A DNA stretch of 20,248 nt from CANJDH01 sp031430015 (GTDB lineage: Bacteria > Pseudomonadota > Gammaproteobacteria > Burkholderiales > JAEUOS01). The notes beneath the pieces were generated by a model. It was not told the DNA's origin. It ran no database searches and was given only the letters and a program-made list of their open reading frames with translations. Positions 8,099 through 15,100 of the stretch are shown here, in pieces. A program made the position numbers and the translations under genes. The stretch lies in the NCBI GenBank assembly GCA_031430015.1, contig JANPAR010000101.1, forward strand, positions 1-20,248, written 5' to 3'. Each line of letters opens with the position of its first letter. The stretch's first letter is position 1.

Positions 8099-9085
8099 TC
8101 AATCAGCTTGCACATTGCCGGCCTTGATGATGGCGCTGGCGCGCGCGATGTCCTGCTTCTGGAAGGCTTCGAATTCCGCAATTGTCGAACCAACATGCTC
8201 AAACCCGGCGGTGAAGGCGCGCTCCTGCACCTCGCGCAGACGCATGATGCGGGCGACTTCGCGATTGAGTTTGTCGATCACGGCGGGCGGTGTTTTGGCC
8301 GGCGCGTGCAGGCCGTTCCAGCCAACGATGGCAAATTCGGGAAAGCCTTGCTCAGCGACGGTCGGCACATCGGGCAAGCCGCGATAGCGCTTCGGGCTGC
8401 TCACCGCCAGCGCGCGCAGCTTGCCGCTTTTGATCAGCGGCAGCGCAGCCGGCGCGGGCACAAACATCATCTGTACCTGGCCGCCGGCTACGTCAGTGAC
8501 CGCAGGCGCAGCCCCTTTGTAGGGTACATGCACGACGTTGATGCCGGCCAGTTGTTTGAGCAGTTCACCGGCCAGATGCGGCGGCGTGCCATTGCCCGAC
8601 GATGCGTAGTTGAGGCCGCCCGGCTTGGCGCGCGCCATCGCCACCAACTCCTTCAACTCGTTGGCCGGCACGGCGGGATGCACCACCAGCACAAACGGCA
8701 ACGTCGCCATCAGGGTGACGGGGGTAAGGTCGCGCACGAAGTCATAGGGCGGCTTGGCCTGCAACACGCTGTTGATGGTGTACGAACCAGTCGAGAGCAG
8801 CAGGGTGTGACCATCGGGCGCGGCCTTGACGACGGTATCGGCCGCGACGATGCCACCCGCTGCAGGGCGCAACTCAACCACCACCGCTTGGCCGAACGCC
8901 TCGCCAAGCTTTTCGCCAACGATGCGCGCCAGAATGTCCGGGCCAGGGCCGACGAAGAGGTGTATCGGTTTGACCGGATAGTCTTGTGCGTGTGCCGAGA
9001 CGGACAGGCCAAGTGCAAGGGGAAGGAGTAGCGCACGGACGTGATGCCGGGCCAGAATGCGGCTGAGGAACGATCGAGTGGGCAT
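8099..9085 (-). CDS. Tripartite tricarboxylate transporter receptor (Bug family), shortened first ligand loop
   Basis: This 328-residue periplasmic solute-binding protein has a signal peptide (basic start, ALLLPLALGLSVSAHA) with likely cleavage after A33, before QDYPVKP. The Bug signatures follow: AAPDGHTLLLS, a YKGAAPAVTDVAGGQVQMMF block and a LPDVPTVAEQGFPEF block. Receptors of this family capture carboxylates, amides or related solutes, often without a neighbouring TctAB permease; none is present here. A GTG at 9112 would add nine residues in front of the signal peptide, so the ATG at 9085 is preferred, though neither start has a strong ribosome-binding site. Between PI and the conserved D of the first loop it is four residues shorter than the other Bug protein in this window. 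Likely co-transcribed with the hydrolase upstream and the cupins downstream. Confidence 0.88.
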   Translation of the reverse strand: MPTRSFLSRILARHHVRALLLPLALGLSVSAHAQDYPVKPIHLFVGPGPDILARIVGEKLGEAFGQAVVVELRPAAGGIVAADTVVKAAPDGHTLLLSTGSYTINSVLQAKPPYDFVRDLTPVTLMATLPFVLVVHPAVPANELKELVAMARAKPGGLNYASSGNGTPPHLAGELLKQLAGINVVHVPYKGAAPAVTDVAGGQVQMMFVPAPAALPLIKSGKLRALAVSSPKRYRGLPDVPTVAEQGFPEFAIVGWNGLHAPAKTPPAVIDKLNREVARIMRLREVQERAFTAGFEHVGSTIAEFEAFQKQDIARASAIIKAGNVQAD

Positions 9086-9263
9086 GTTCAAACTTATCAA
9101 GAGGTCACACACGGGATACTAACAAGCGAATGGGCCATAGACAGACGCGGCGGACAGCAGCGGCGTCAACACCTTCGACACCAGCAGCCTACCCTGTGTC
9201 TGTAGGCGCAGGCCTGAAAGTCTTGGTGGGAGCGGCTTGCAGAGGTGTGGCCATTGGCGGCAA
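9086..9263. other. Non-coding gap in the hydrolase/Bug run with a REP-like motif
   Basis: No gene is visible in these 178 bases. They contain TGGTGGGAGCG at 9224-9234, followed by GCTTGC. The 11-mer recurs exactly at 15781-15791 in another intergenic gap, and a degenerate form occurs near 3138. It resembles the conserved head of REP-type elements in other proteobacteria. A promoter for the Bug receptor could also lie here, but no clear -35/-10 pair was found. Confidence 0.3.
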
Positions 9264-10526
9264 TCACGTCAATCGATCCAGCAAGCCGAACAACAACCGG
9301 CACGCCTCCCCAAAGTCCGCCATCTCCATCGCTTCGCTCGGGTTGTGGCTGCCATGGTCGTTGCGCACAAAGATCATCGCACAGGGAATACCTTCGCCCG
9401 CGAATACGGCGCAGTCATGGCCGGCGCCGCTGGCGATATCCGGCGCATCGAGTTGTTGCGCTGTTGCGATCTCGCGCAGTTTGGCGCGCAACTGCGCGTC
9501 CATCACCGCTGCGTTGGCGCGGATTGGCGTGCCGATGTCGATCAACACTTTGCGGCGCGCGCTGATCTCTTGCGCCATGGTGCCCAGTTGGGTTTGCACC
9601 TGGGTCAAGGTCGCATCGTCGTGACTGCGTATATCCATCGTGAAGCGCACCTCACCGGGAATCTTGGTCATGGTGTGTACTTTACTGTCGGTGAAGAACT
9701 GCCCGACGGTGCAGACGAGGTCGTCACCCGCGCGCTCGTGCTCCAGCCACAGCGCCTCGAGGCGTGACGCAAATTCAGTCGCAGCAAACAATGCATCACG
9801 GCGCGCCAAACGCGGCACGGCGCCGGCATGGCCGTATTCCCCGGTGACGCGCGCGTGCTTGAATCGCAGGTTGCCGCGAATCGCGGTGACGATGCCACAA
9901 GCCTTTTGCCACTCGACCAGCGCCGGGCCTTGCTCGATGTGCAGTTCGATGTAGGTGCCGATGCGCGCCGGGTCGAGATGGCGTTGCCCCCTCTCAACCG
10001 CCTGCGGGTCAAACCCCTCCTCGCGCATGTGCTCGCGCAGGCTGCGGTTGGTGTCGAAGCGCACCACGTCGAGCGCCTCGGGCGGCAAGCGCCCGAACGC
10101 CGCACGGCTGCCGATGTAATGCGCGGGGAACCACGACAGCTCTTCAGCACGAATCGCCATCACGGTGATATCCAGCCGGGGGGTGCGACCCTGGCGGCGC
10201 AGCCGTGCAAGTGCCGTCAGACCTGCAACCACGCCCGCCGCGCCATCGTAGTTACCGCCATGGGGCACGCTATCCATGTGCGAGCCGATCATGATCGACG
10301 GCAGGGTGCGATCCCGGCCCGGCAGGGTCATGTAGAGATTGCCGGCGAAGTCGGTCGTGATCTCCAGGTGCAACGTCGCCGCAGTGTCACGTGCCAGCGC
10401 ATGCGCCATGCGCTCGCCGGCGCCGTAGGATGCGCGCGTGACGCCGGGCGCATCGATGCTGTGTTCACGCAGGTGGGTGAACAGGCGCGCCGCCAGCGCG
10501 TGGTTTTCAGCGTCGAACGGGATCAT
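9264..10526 (-). CDS. M20-family Zn-dependent amidohydrolase (N-carbamoyl-L-amino-acid hydrolase / allantoate amidohydrolase type)
   Basis: This 420-residue enzyme would cleave an N-carbamoyl or related amide bond in a small molecule with a two-metal site. Its five expected metal ligands can be located: H83 (GSHMDSV), D94 (GNYDGAAGV), E129 (RAEELSWF), H196 (ELHIEQGP) and H394 (GSHNPSE). E128 precedes as the catalytic base. The lid/dimerisation domain lies between about 213 and 330. Length is normal for the HyuC/AllC group. The usual EEGxRF motif reads EELSWF here, suggesting a substrate different from the typical carbamoylases. It has no signal peptide. It heads the minus-strand run that continues with a Bug receptor and two cupins, so uptake and hydrolysis of the same compound is plausible. 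Confidence 0.88.
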   Translation of the reverse strand: MIPFDAENHALAARLFTHLREHSIDAPGVTRASYGAGERMAHALARDTAATLHLEITTDFAGNLYMTLPGRDRTLPSIMIGSHMDSVPHGGNYDGAAGVVAGLTALARLRRQGRTPRLDITVMAIRAEELSWFPAHYIGSRAAFGRLPPEALDVVRFDTNRSLREHMREEGFDPQAVERGQRHLDPARIGTYIELHIEQGPALVEWQKACGIVTAIRGNLRFKHARVTGEYGHAGAVPRLARRDALFAATEFASRLEALWLEHERAGDDLVCTVGQFFTDSKVHTMTKIPGEVRFTMDIRSHDDATLTQVQTQLGTMAQEISARRKVLIDIGTPIRANAAVMDAQLRAKLREIATAQQLDAPDIASGAGHDCAVFAGEGIPCAMIFVRNDHGSHNPSEAMEMADFGEACRLLFGLLDRLT

Positions 10527-10689
10527 GATGGCAGGCCGATTTGCATCACGGCAAGATAGCAGATTCGGCTATGCTGGTGCGCGTCAGAGCAGGGCGGCCC
10601 AGCCCAAACGGAGCAACCCCCTAAGCGGGACAATCCAAACAGGGCAGCCCAGGCATTCATCAACACCACCAGTCCTCCAGGAGAGCGCA
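10527..10689. promoter_or_regulatory. Divergent intergenic region between hydrolase and small cupin genes
   Basis: These 163 bases must carry promoters for both flanking genes, but I cannot assign hexamers with confidence. A near-perfect 13-bp direct repeat, CAGGGCGGCCCAG (10590-10602) and CAGGGCAGCCCAG (10640-10652), has copies 50 bp apart and could be a pair of regulator sites. An AGGAGAG ribosome-binding site at about 10679-10685 serves the cupin. Confidence 0.3.
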
Positions 10690-11076
10690 ATGAGCAAGGC
10701 ATCATGGGTATTCAATCTCAAAGACGACCCACGCGGCATCGCACGCGTGCTGGCGCCGGGGCTCAAGACCAACGTCTTCCCTGGTGAGCAGGTGATGCTG
10801 TCAGTCGTGCGCATTGAGCCCAACGCTGCGGGCAGCATGCACAGCCACCCGGAAGAACAATGGGGCGTGCTGCTCGAAGGCACCTGCGTGCGCATTCAGC
10901 AGGGCGAAGAAATCGAATGCGAAGTGGGCGACTTCTGGTGCTCGCCCGGTAACGTGGTTCATGGCATTCGTGCCGGCGCGCAAGGCTGCACGGTGCTCGA
11001 CATCTTCAGCCCGCCGCGCGAGGAATACAAGAAGGCCGGCAGCGGGTTTGGGGCGGCGGCGGTGCAATCGGCGTAG
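10690..11076 (+). CDS. Small single-domain cupin protein
   Basis: The 128-residue protein is one cupin barrel with a complete set of likely metal ligands: H51, H53 and E56 or Q57 in HSHPEEQWGVLLEG, and H91 in the second motif (GDFWCSPGNVVHGI). The open frame reaches upstream to 10438, but AGGAG stands 6 nt before the ATG at 10690 and the extra residues are unlike protein sequence, so this start is clear. It stands alone, divergent from the amidohydrolase. It is distinct from the two longer cupins at 6882-8041 and not a close copy. Small cupins of this class can be metal-dependent isomerases, lyases or sensors. Function unknown. Confidence 0.88.
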   Translation: MSKASWVFNLKDDPRGIARVLAPGLKTNVFPGEQVMLSVVRIEPNAAGSMHSHPEEQWGVLLEGTCVRIQQGEEIECEVGDFWCSPGNVVHGIRAGAQGCTVLDIFSPPREEYKKAGSGFGAAAVQSA

Positions 11077-11102
11077 TCCGAGCCTTCTTTCGTAAGTTTC
11101 CT

Positions 11103-11135
11103 ATAAATTGACTTTAAGATCAATTTATGTAGAAT
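11103..11135 (+). promoter_or_regulatory. Sigma70-like promoter overlapped by a perfect operator-like inverted repeat
   Basis: TTGACT (11108-11113), a 16-bp spacer and TAGAAT (11130-11135) make a near-consensus promoter in an AT-rich island. Arms ATAAATTGA (11103-11111) and TCAATTTAT (11120-11128) are exact reverse complements around a central TTAA, covering the -35 and most of the spacer. Transcription would begin at about 11141-11142, essentially on the ATG at 11141, which has no Shine-Dalgarno sequence. The message may therefore be leaderless. The layout suggests repression by the adjacent HTH protein (inference). Confidence 0.75.
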
Positions 11136-11140
11136 TTAGC

Positions 11141-11743
11141 ATGGATCACTCTCCGGCCTCCTCCGTGGCTTCATTTCTCGATCAACTCACGCCCGCCGCA
11201 CGGCGTGCCCGGTTGACGGATCGTGAATGGGCGGACAAGGCAAAGCTGCGCCCCGAAACCCTCGCGCGCCTCAAGCAGCGCACTGACTGTGATCTTGGCA
11301 CGCTGGAGGCATTGGCGGGTGCGGTGGGTTGGCGTATCAGTCTGGATCAGGTTCCAGAGCGCACGATGCCCGCCCGGATGGACCGCGATGCGGAAGCCGT
11401 CTGGCTCGATTTGTGCGCGTCCGGCTCACTCGATGTGCGCCGCTGGCTCGATGCTGGCCCGCGCTATTGCGCGGCCGGTCTCGCGCTGCTGCTCTCGAGT
11501 GCGCGCGGGGTAGACAGAGAAGGTCTTGCCGCGCTGGCCGACGCGCTCTATCCCGGCATCACGGAGCCAGCCGAAATGAATCAATGGCTCGCCAGATCGC
11601 CGCTGAAGCCCTCGCGCTTCTTCCCGATGATCGAGCAGCGCATGGCACAACTTGCGAAGACGCGCCGCGCCGCTGTGCCGCGCGCTTTCCCGCACTCCGG
11701 CCACGCAATCCGGGCCGCACGCGCACGCACGCGAGCGTCGTGA
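11141..11743 (+). CDS. HTH regulator, putative antitoxin/autorepressor of a nucleotidyltransferase module
   Basis: The 200-residue protein has an XRE-like helix-turn-helix at about residues 26-68 (LTDREWADKAKLRPETLARLKQ... then TLEALAGAVGWRISL). A helical middle region of unknown fold and a very basic tail (about 176-200, many Arg) follow. It likely binds the inverted repeat in its own promoter. The start at 11141 is chosen because translation from 11108 would begin inside the -35 element. Its TGA overlaps the GTG start of the nucleotidyltransferase gene (GTGA), so the two proteins should be made in a coupled ratio, as in antitoxin-toxin pairs. The antitoxin role rests on this arrangement, not on a demonstrated family. 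Confidence 0.75.
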   Translation: MDHSPASSVASFLDQLTPAARRARLTDREWADKAKLRPETLARLKQRTDCDLGTLEALAGAVGWRISLDQVPERTMPARMDRDAEAVWLDLCASGSLDVRRWLDAGPRYCAAGLALLLSSARGVDREGLAALADALYPGITEPAEMNQWLARSPLKPSRFFPMIEQRMAQLAKTRRAAVPRAFPHSGHAIRAARARTRAS

Positions 11744-12363
11744 GCAAACCAGTCAAAACAGACAAGGCCGCGCGCGAATACGCTGCGGCCTTCGCCGAAA
11801 TCATTCGTCGCATTGAGGCCGAGGTGGCGGAGGGTGCCAAGCGCCTCAAGCGGCCGATCACGATGTACGTGGCTGGCGGCGCGGCGCAGATGTTCTACAC
11901 CGGCGCGCGTGTCACCAAGGATATCGACGCCGATTTTTCGCACCGGATCAATTTCTCTGACAATCTGGAGATCGCCTATCGTGATGCAGATGGCGTCTCC
12001 TCAGTGCTCTACCTCGACCGCCAATACAACGAGTCGTTTGGCCTGATCCACGATGACGCGCATGAAGACTCAGTGCCGTTGCACATCGAGGGAATCAATC
12101 CCGCTGTGCTCGATGTCAGACTGTTTTCGCCACTCGATCTCGCGGTGTCAAAGATTGCGCGCTATGCCGATCATGACCAAGCCGATATTGCCTCGCTCGC
12201 CGCACATGGTTTGATCAACGCCGATGACGTCAAACAGCGCGCCGATGAGGCCGCCATCAATTGCATTGGCAACCTGCGCACATTGACCACCTCCATCAAG
12301 CTTGCATGCGAACTGGTACGCGAGCATCAACCCAAAGCCACCTCAAAAAAGAGACCACGCTAA
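11740..12363 (+). CDS. DUF6036 / AbiEii-like nucleotidyltransferase, putative toxin
   Basis: This 207-residue protein has the minimal nucleotidyltransferase fold: GG at 46-47, then R57-x-T59-x-D61-x-D63, a third acidic position D125 in VLDVRLFSPLDLAVSKIARY, and a D146-x-x-D149 helix start typical of DUF6036 proteins. K138 matches the conserved lysine after the third strand. Such enzymes may transfer nucleotides to tRNA or protein; AbiEii and MenT are toxins of this superfamily. The GTG start at 11740 overlaps the HTH stop codon by four bases. The frame is open far upstream, but that part is a shadow of the HTH gene. The charged Lys/Arg tail after about 198 is probably disordered. The fold is well supported; toxicity is inference. 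Confidence 0.82.
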   Translation: MSKPVKTDKAAREYAAAFAEIIRRIEAEVAEGAKRLKRPITMYVAGGAAQMFYTGARVTKDIDADFSHRINFSDNLEIAYRDADGVSSVLYLDRQYNESFGLIHDDAHEDSVPLHIEGINPAVLDVRLFSPLDLAVSKIARYADHDQADIASLAAHGLINADDVKQRADEAAINCIGNLRTLTTSIKLACELVREHQPKATSKKRPR

Positions 12364-12869
12364 TGGACACCCTGCTCCCCTCACTGCTTCCTTTGGCCAC
12401 GCGCGCGGCCGCTCTGCTCAAGGCACGCAAACAAACGATCGCAGTGGCCGAGTCGTCCGCTGGCGGCTTGCTTGCCGCATCGTTGTTGGCTTTACCCGGT
12501 GCCTCACGCTATTTTCTCGGCGGCGCAGTGGTCTACACCAAGCCCGCGCGCACGTTGTTGATGGGCATCACCGATGACCAGATGCGCGGCCTGCGCTCTT
12601 CGTCCGAGCCGTATGCCCTGTTGCTGGCGCGCACCAACCGGCAACGCTTCAACGCGACTTGGGGCCTGGCCGAGACGGGTGCCAGCGGGCCGACCGGCAA
12701 CAGCTATGGTGATGCAGCGGGTCACACCTGCGTGGCGATCAGCGGGCCGTTTGAGAAGGTGCTCACACTGGAGACCGCGAGCAATGATCGCGTGGCGAAC
12801 ATGCGCGCGTTTGCACGTGCGGCGCTGGAGTTGCTGGAGCTTGGATTACAGCAATCCGCGCCTTCGTGA
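12363..12869 (+). CDS. CinA/PncC-family protein (nicotinamide-nucleotide amidohydrolase-like)
   Basis: The 168-residue protein is a stand-alone CinA C-terminal domain, a family that includes NMN deamidase, which returns NMN to nicotinate mononucleotide. Motifs in order: AESSAGG (E30, S31), PGASRYFLGGAVVY (Y58), SSSEP (79-83), and a variant of GIAGPxGG reading TGASGPTGNSYGDAAGHT (105-122). The family's Ala-Lys after the tyrosine is Ala-Arg here (R63). Its ATG shares one base with the TAA of the nucleotidyltransferase gene (TAATG), so it is almost certainly translated from the same message. The end overlaps the 3' end of the convergent LysR gene by 24 bp. Activity on NMN is unproven, since the active-site region departs from E. 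coli PncC. Confidence 0.82.
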   Translation: MDTLLPSLLPLATRAAALLKARKQTIAVAESSAGGLLAASLLALPGASRYFLGGAVVYTKPARTLLMGITDDQMRGLRSSSEPYALLLARTNRQRFNATWGLAETGASGPTGNSYGDAAGHTCVAISGPFEKVLTLETASNDRVANMRAFARAALELLELGLQQSAPS

Positions 12870-13811
12870 GACGGCCGGCGGGGTGCCTGCAGCAACAGAG
12901 CGCAGTCTGAGCGCCGGTTTGCGTGTGGGAGCCGCAAGTGAACTTGGTGGCTTTTGGTCGAGCATCTCCATCAGGCCATTGAGCGCGGCCGAGGCAGTGC
13001 CATGCCAGATCAGATGGGTGCGGTTTTTCCGGTAGCGCTCCGGCAGTTCGTGCTGGCGCACGTCGACCGAAGAGCGCAAGGTAGCCAGTACCGAGCGCGG
13101 CACGATGGCGACACCGGTGCCGGCCGCCACGCACGCGATGATCGCCTGGTAGGAAGCGAACTCCAACACCCTGACCGGCATCACCTTGGCGCGGCCAATC
13201 CATTCTTCGAGCAGCTTTCGATACGAGCAGCCGTTGGCGAACGCGATCAAGGTACACAAGCCGATGTCATCCGGATGGGTGATCGCTTTCTGGTCTTTGG
13301 TAGAGATCAACACCAGTTCTTCGTCGAATACTGGGCGCGCATGCAGGCCCGGCGCCGAAAATGGCTCGGACACGAACGCGGCTTCAATTTCAAATTCATG
13401 GACGCGTTTGACAAGAGCGGCGGACGTGCCGGTGGCAAGCTCAATCGTCACGTCGGGATAGCTGCGGTGATAGCGCGAGAGCAGCGCGGGCAGGCGCGTG
13501 CCGGCGGTGCTTTCGAGCGAGCCGAGCCGAAACGTGCCGCACGGCCGGCCAGAGCGCAGCGTGGCGTCGGTCTCATCGGCCAGGCGCAGCAGGCGGTGGG
13601 CGTATTGCAGCAGCACCTGACCTTCCTGCGTCAGCGCAATGCTGCGTCCATGGCGCCGGAACAGCGCGACGCCGAGACGGGACTCGAGTTGCTTGATCCG
13701 GGTCGTCACGTTCGATTGCACGCGGTGCAGCACATCGGACGCTTTGACGATGCCGCCCTCCTTGACCACCGCACAAAAAATATCGAGGGAGTCGAGGTCA
13801 ATGGTTCTCAT
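12846..13811 (-). CDS. LysR-family transcriptional regulator
   Basis: This 321-residue regulator has the N-terminal winged HTH (about 1-62, GGIVKASDVLHRVQSNVTTRIKQLESRLG) and a periplasmic-binding-type effector domain from about residue 90. It is divergent from the MFS exporter gene 68 bp away and probably controls it through the LysR box between them. The basic C-terminal tail (about 297-321) is long for the family and is encoded partly by DNA shared with the end of the convergent CinA-like gene. No Shine-Dalgarno sequence is visible before the ATG. The effector is unknown; a small aromatic or carboxylate compound would fit the neighbours. Confidence 0.92.
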   Translation of the reverse strand: MRTIDLDSLDIFCAVVKEGGIVKASDVLHRVQSNVTTRIKQLESRLGVALFRRHGRSIALTQEGQVLLQYAHRLLRLADETDATLRSGRPCGTFRLGSLESTAGTRLPALLSRYHRSYPDVTIELATGTSAALVKRVHEFEIEAAFVSEPFSAPGLHARPVFDEELVLISTKDQKAITHPDDIGLCTLIAFANGCSYRKLLEEWIGRAKVMPVRVLEFASYQAIIACVAAGTGVAIVPRSVLATLRSSVDVRQHELPERYRKNRTHLIWHGTASAALNGLMEMLDQKPPSSLAAPTRKPALRLRSVAAGTPPAVSRRRGLL

Positions 13812-13879
13812 AGGAGGAAGTATTGTTCTTAATAATTCATTTGATGGGAATAGTATAAAGCGCTCTAATTACTTTTGAA
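13812..13879. promoter_or_regulatory. Divergent LysR/MFS control region with a LysR box
   Basis: ATTC (13835-13838), nine bases, GAAT (13848-13851) is an inverted repeat containing the T-N11-A core of LysR-type binding sites. A -10-like TATAAA (13854-13859) for the MFS gene abuts it, and the reverse strand carries TATACT at 13852-13857 for the LysR gene. Both promoters lack good -35 elements, as expected when a LysR protein activates. The region is notably AT-rich. Confidence 0.55.
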
Positions 13880-15100
13880 ATGACGACGCAACCACTTTCT
13901 GCCCTGCGCCAAAGCCTCATTGGGCTGGCCGGCTTTCTTGCGCTGGTGGTGGCGATGGGCATTGGCCGCTTTGCGTTCACGCCGATGCTGCCGCTGATGC
14001 AGCGCGACGGCGCGATCGATACTTCTTCCGCCGGCTGGCTCGCGGCGGCCAACTATGCCGGCTACTTTGCCGGCGCCATGTGCGCGGCAACTGTTCGCTC
14101 GACACCGCACAATCTGATGCGCTGCAGCCTGGTGCCGATTGCGCTATTCACGGCGGCGATGGGATTGACTGCGCACCTGCTGCCCTGGCTGCTGCTGCGC
14201 TTTGCCGCCGGCGTTCTCAGCGCGTGGGTGCTGGTCGGCACAAGCGCGTGGTGTCTCGCCCGGTTGGCGCAGGCCGGCAGACCGGTACTCGCCGGGATCG
14301 TCTACGCGGGCGTTGGTGCGGGAATCGCGATTGCCGGTGCGCTGTGCCTTGCATTCGCCGGCACCAGCGTAGCGGCGTCCGTGCTGTGGCAGTACCTGGG
14401 CGTCATCGCTGGGGTGCTGACCTTGGTGGTGTTTGTGCTGATCTGGCGCGCTGACGCAGAAGCGGCGAACACGGTGGTGGCAGCGTTGGTCCACGCTGTT
14501 GCCCCTGTTGTTGCCCCCACGGCGAATCAACGCGGCTTGATCGTTTGCTATGGCTGCTTCGGCTTCGGATACATCCTGCCGGCCACCTTTATCCCTGCGC
14601 TCGGGCGGATGGTGATCGACGACCCGGCGTTGTTCGGCTGGGCCTGGCCGATTTTCGGTGTGACGGCAGCGATCTCCACCATCCTCACCGGTGCGTTCCT
14701 GCACCAGATGCCGCGCCTCACGGTGATGTCGCGCTGCTATTTCGTCATGGCGGTTGGCACCGCGCTGCCGGCTTTTGCGCCGTCGTTGCCCGCGCTTCTG
14801 GTGTCAGCGGTCTGTGTCGGCGGCACCTTCATGGTCATCACCATGGCTGGATTTCAGGAGGCGCGGGTGCACGGCGGCACCCATCCGGCGCGGCTGATGG
14901 GTCAAATGACTTCGGCGTTCGCCATTGGCCAAATCGCCGGGCCGCTGTTTTCGGCACTGCTGTCTCACAGCACGTTGTTTGACGAGCAGATGAGCCTGCG
15001 GGCGGGGCTGGGCGTCGCCGCCGCTGTGCTGGTGGCCGGCGGCATCTGGTTGCAGCGCGCCGCGCAATTCATTTTCATTAAAAAAGGAGCACAGGCATGA
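13880..15100 (+). CDS. MFS transporter, YbfB/YjiJ family
   Basis: A 406-residue polytopic membrane protein with about twelve hydrophobic segments. The opening (LIGLAGFLALVVAMGIGRFAFTPMLPLM, then SSAGWLAAANYAGYFAGAMCA) is diagnostic of the YbfB/YjiJ branch, whose substrates are mostly unknown. It lies in the inner membrane and may import or export the compound sensed by the divergent LysR regulator. The last four bases overlap the start of the next gene (ATGA), so the two are coupled. No clear ribosome-binding site precedes the ATG. Family confident, substrate unknown. Confidence 0.9.
   Translation: MTTQPLSALRQSLIGLAGFLALVVAMGIGRFAFTPMLPLMQRDGAIDTSSAGWLAAANYAGYFAGAMCAATVRSTPHNLMRCSLVPIALFTAAMGLTAHLLPWLLLRFAAGVLSAWVLVGTSAWCLARLAQAGRPVLAGIVYAGVGAGIAIAGALCLAFAGTSVAASVLWQYLGVIAGVLTLVVFVLIWRADAEAANTVVAALVHAVAPVVAPTANQRGLIVCYGCFGFGYILPATFIPALGRMVIDDPALFGWAWPIFGVTAAISTILTGAFLHQMPRLTVMSRCYFVMAVGTALPAFAPSLPALLVSAVCVGGTFMVITMAGFQEARVHGGTHPARLMGQMTSAFAIGQIAGPLFSALLSHSTLFDEQMSLRAGLGVAAAVLVAGGIWLQRAAQFIFIKKGAQA

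Noticed and set aside
7814..9031. 405-residue plus-strand open frame
   Set aside because: Antisense to the Bug receptor and cupin genes, which have signal peptide and family motifs; the plus frame has none.
13813..13878. AGGAGG on the plus strand followed by a short open frame in the LysR/MFS gap
   Set aside because: No ATG, GTG or TTG at suitable distance in the frame and only about 19 codons; a chance match beside the LysR start.
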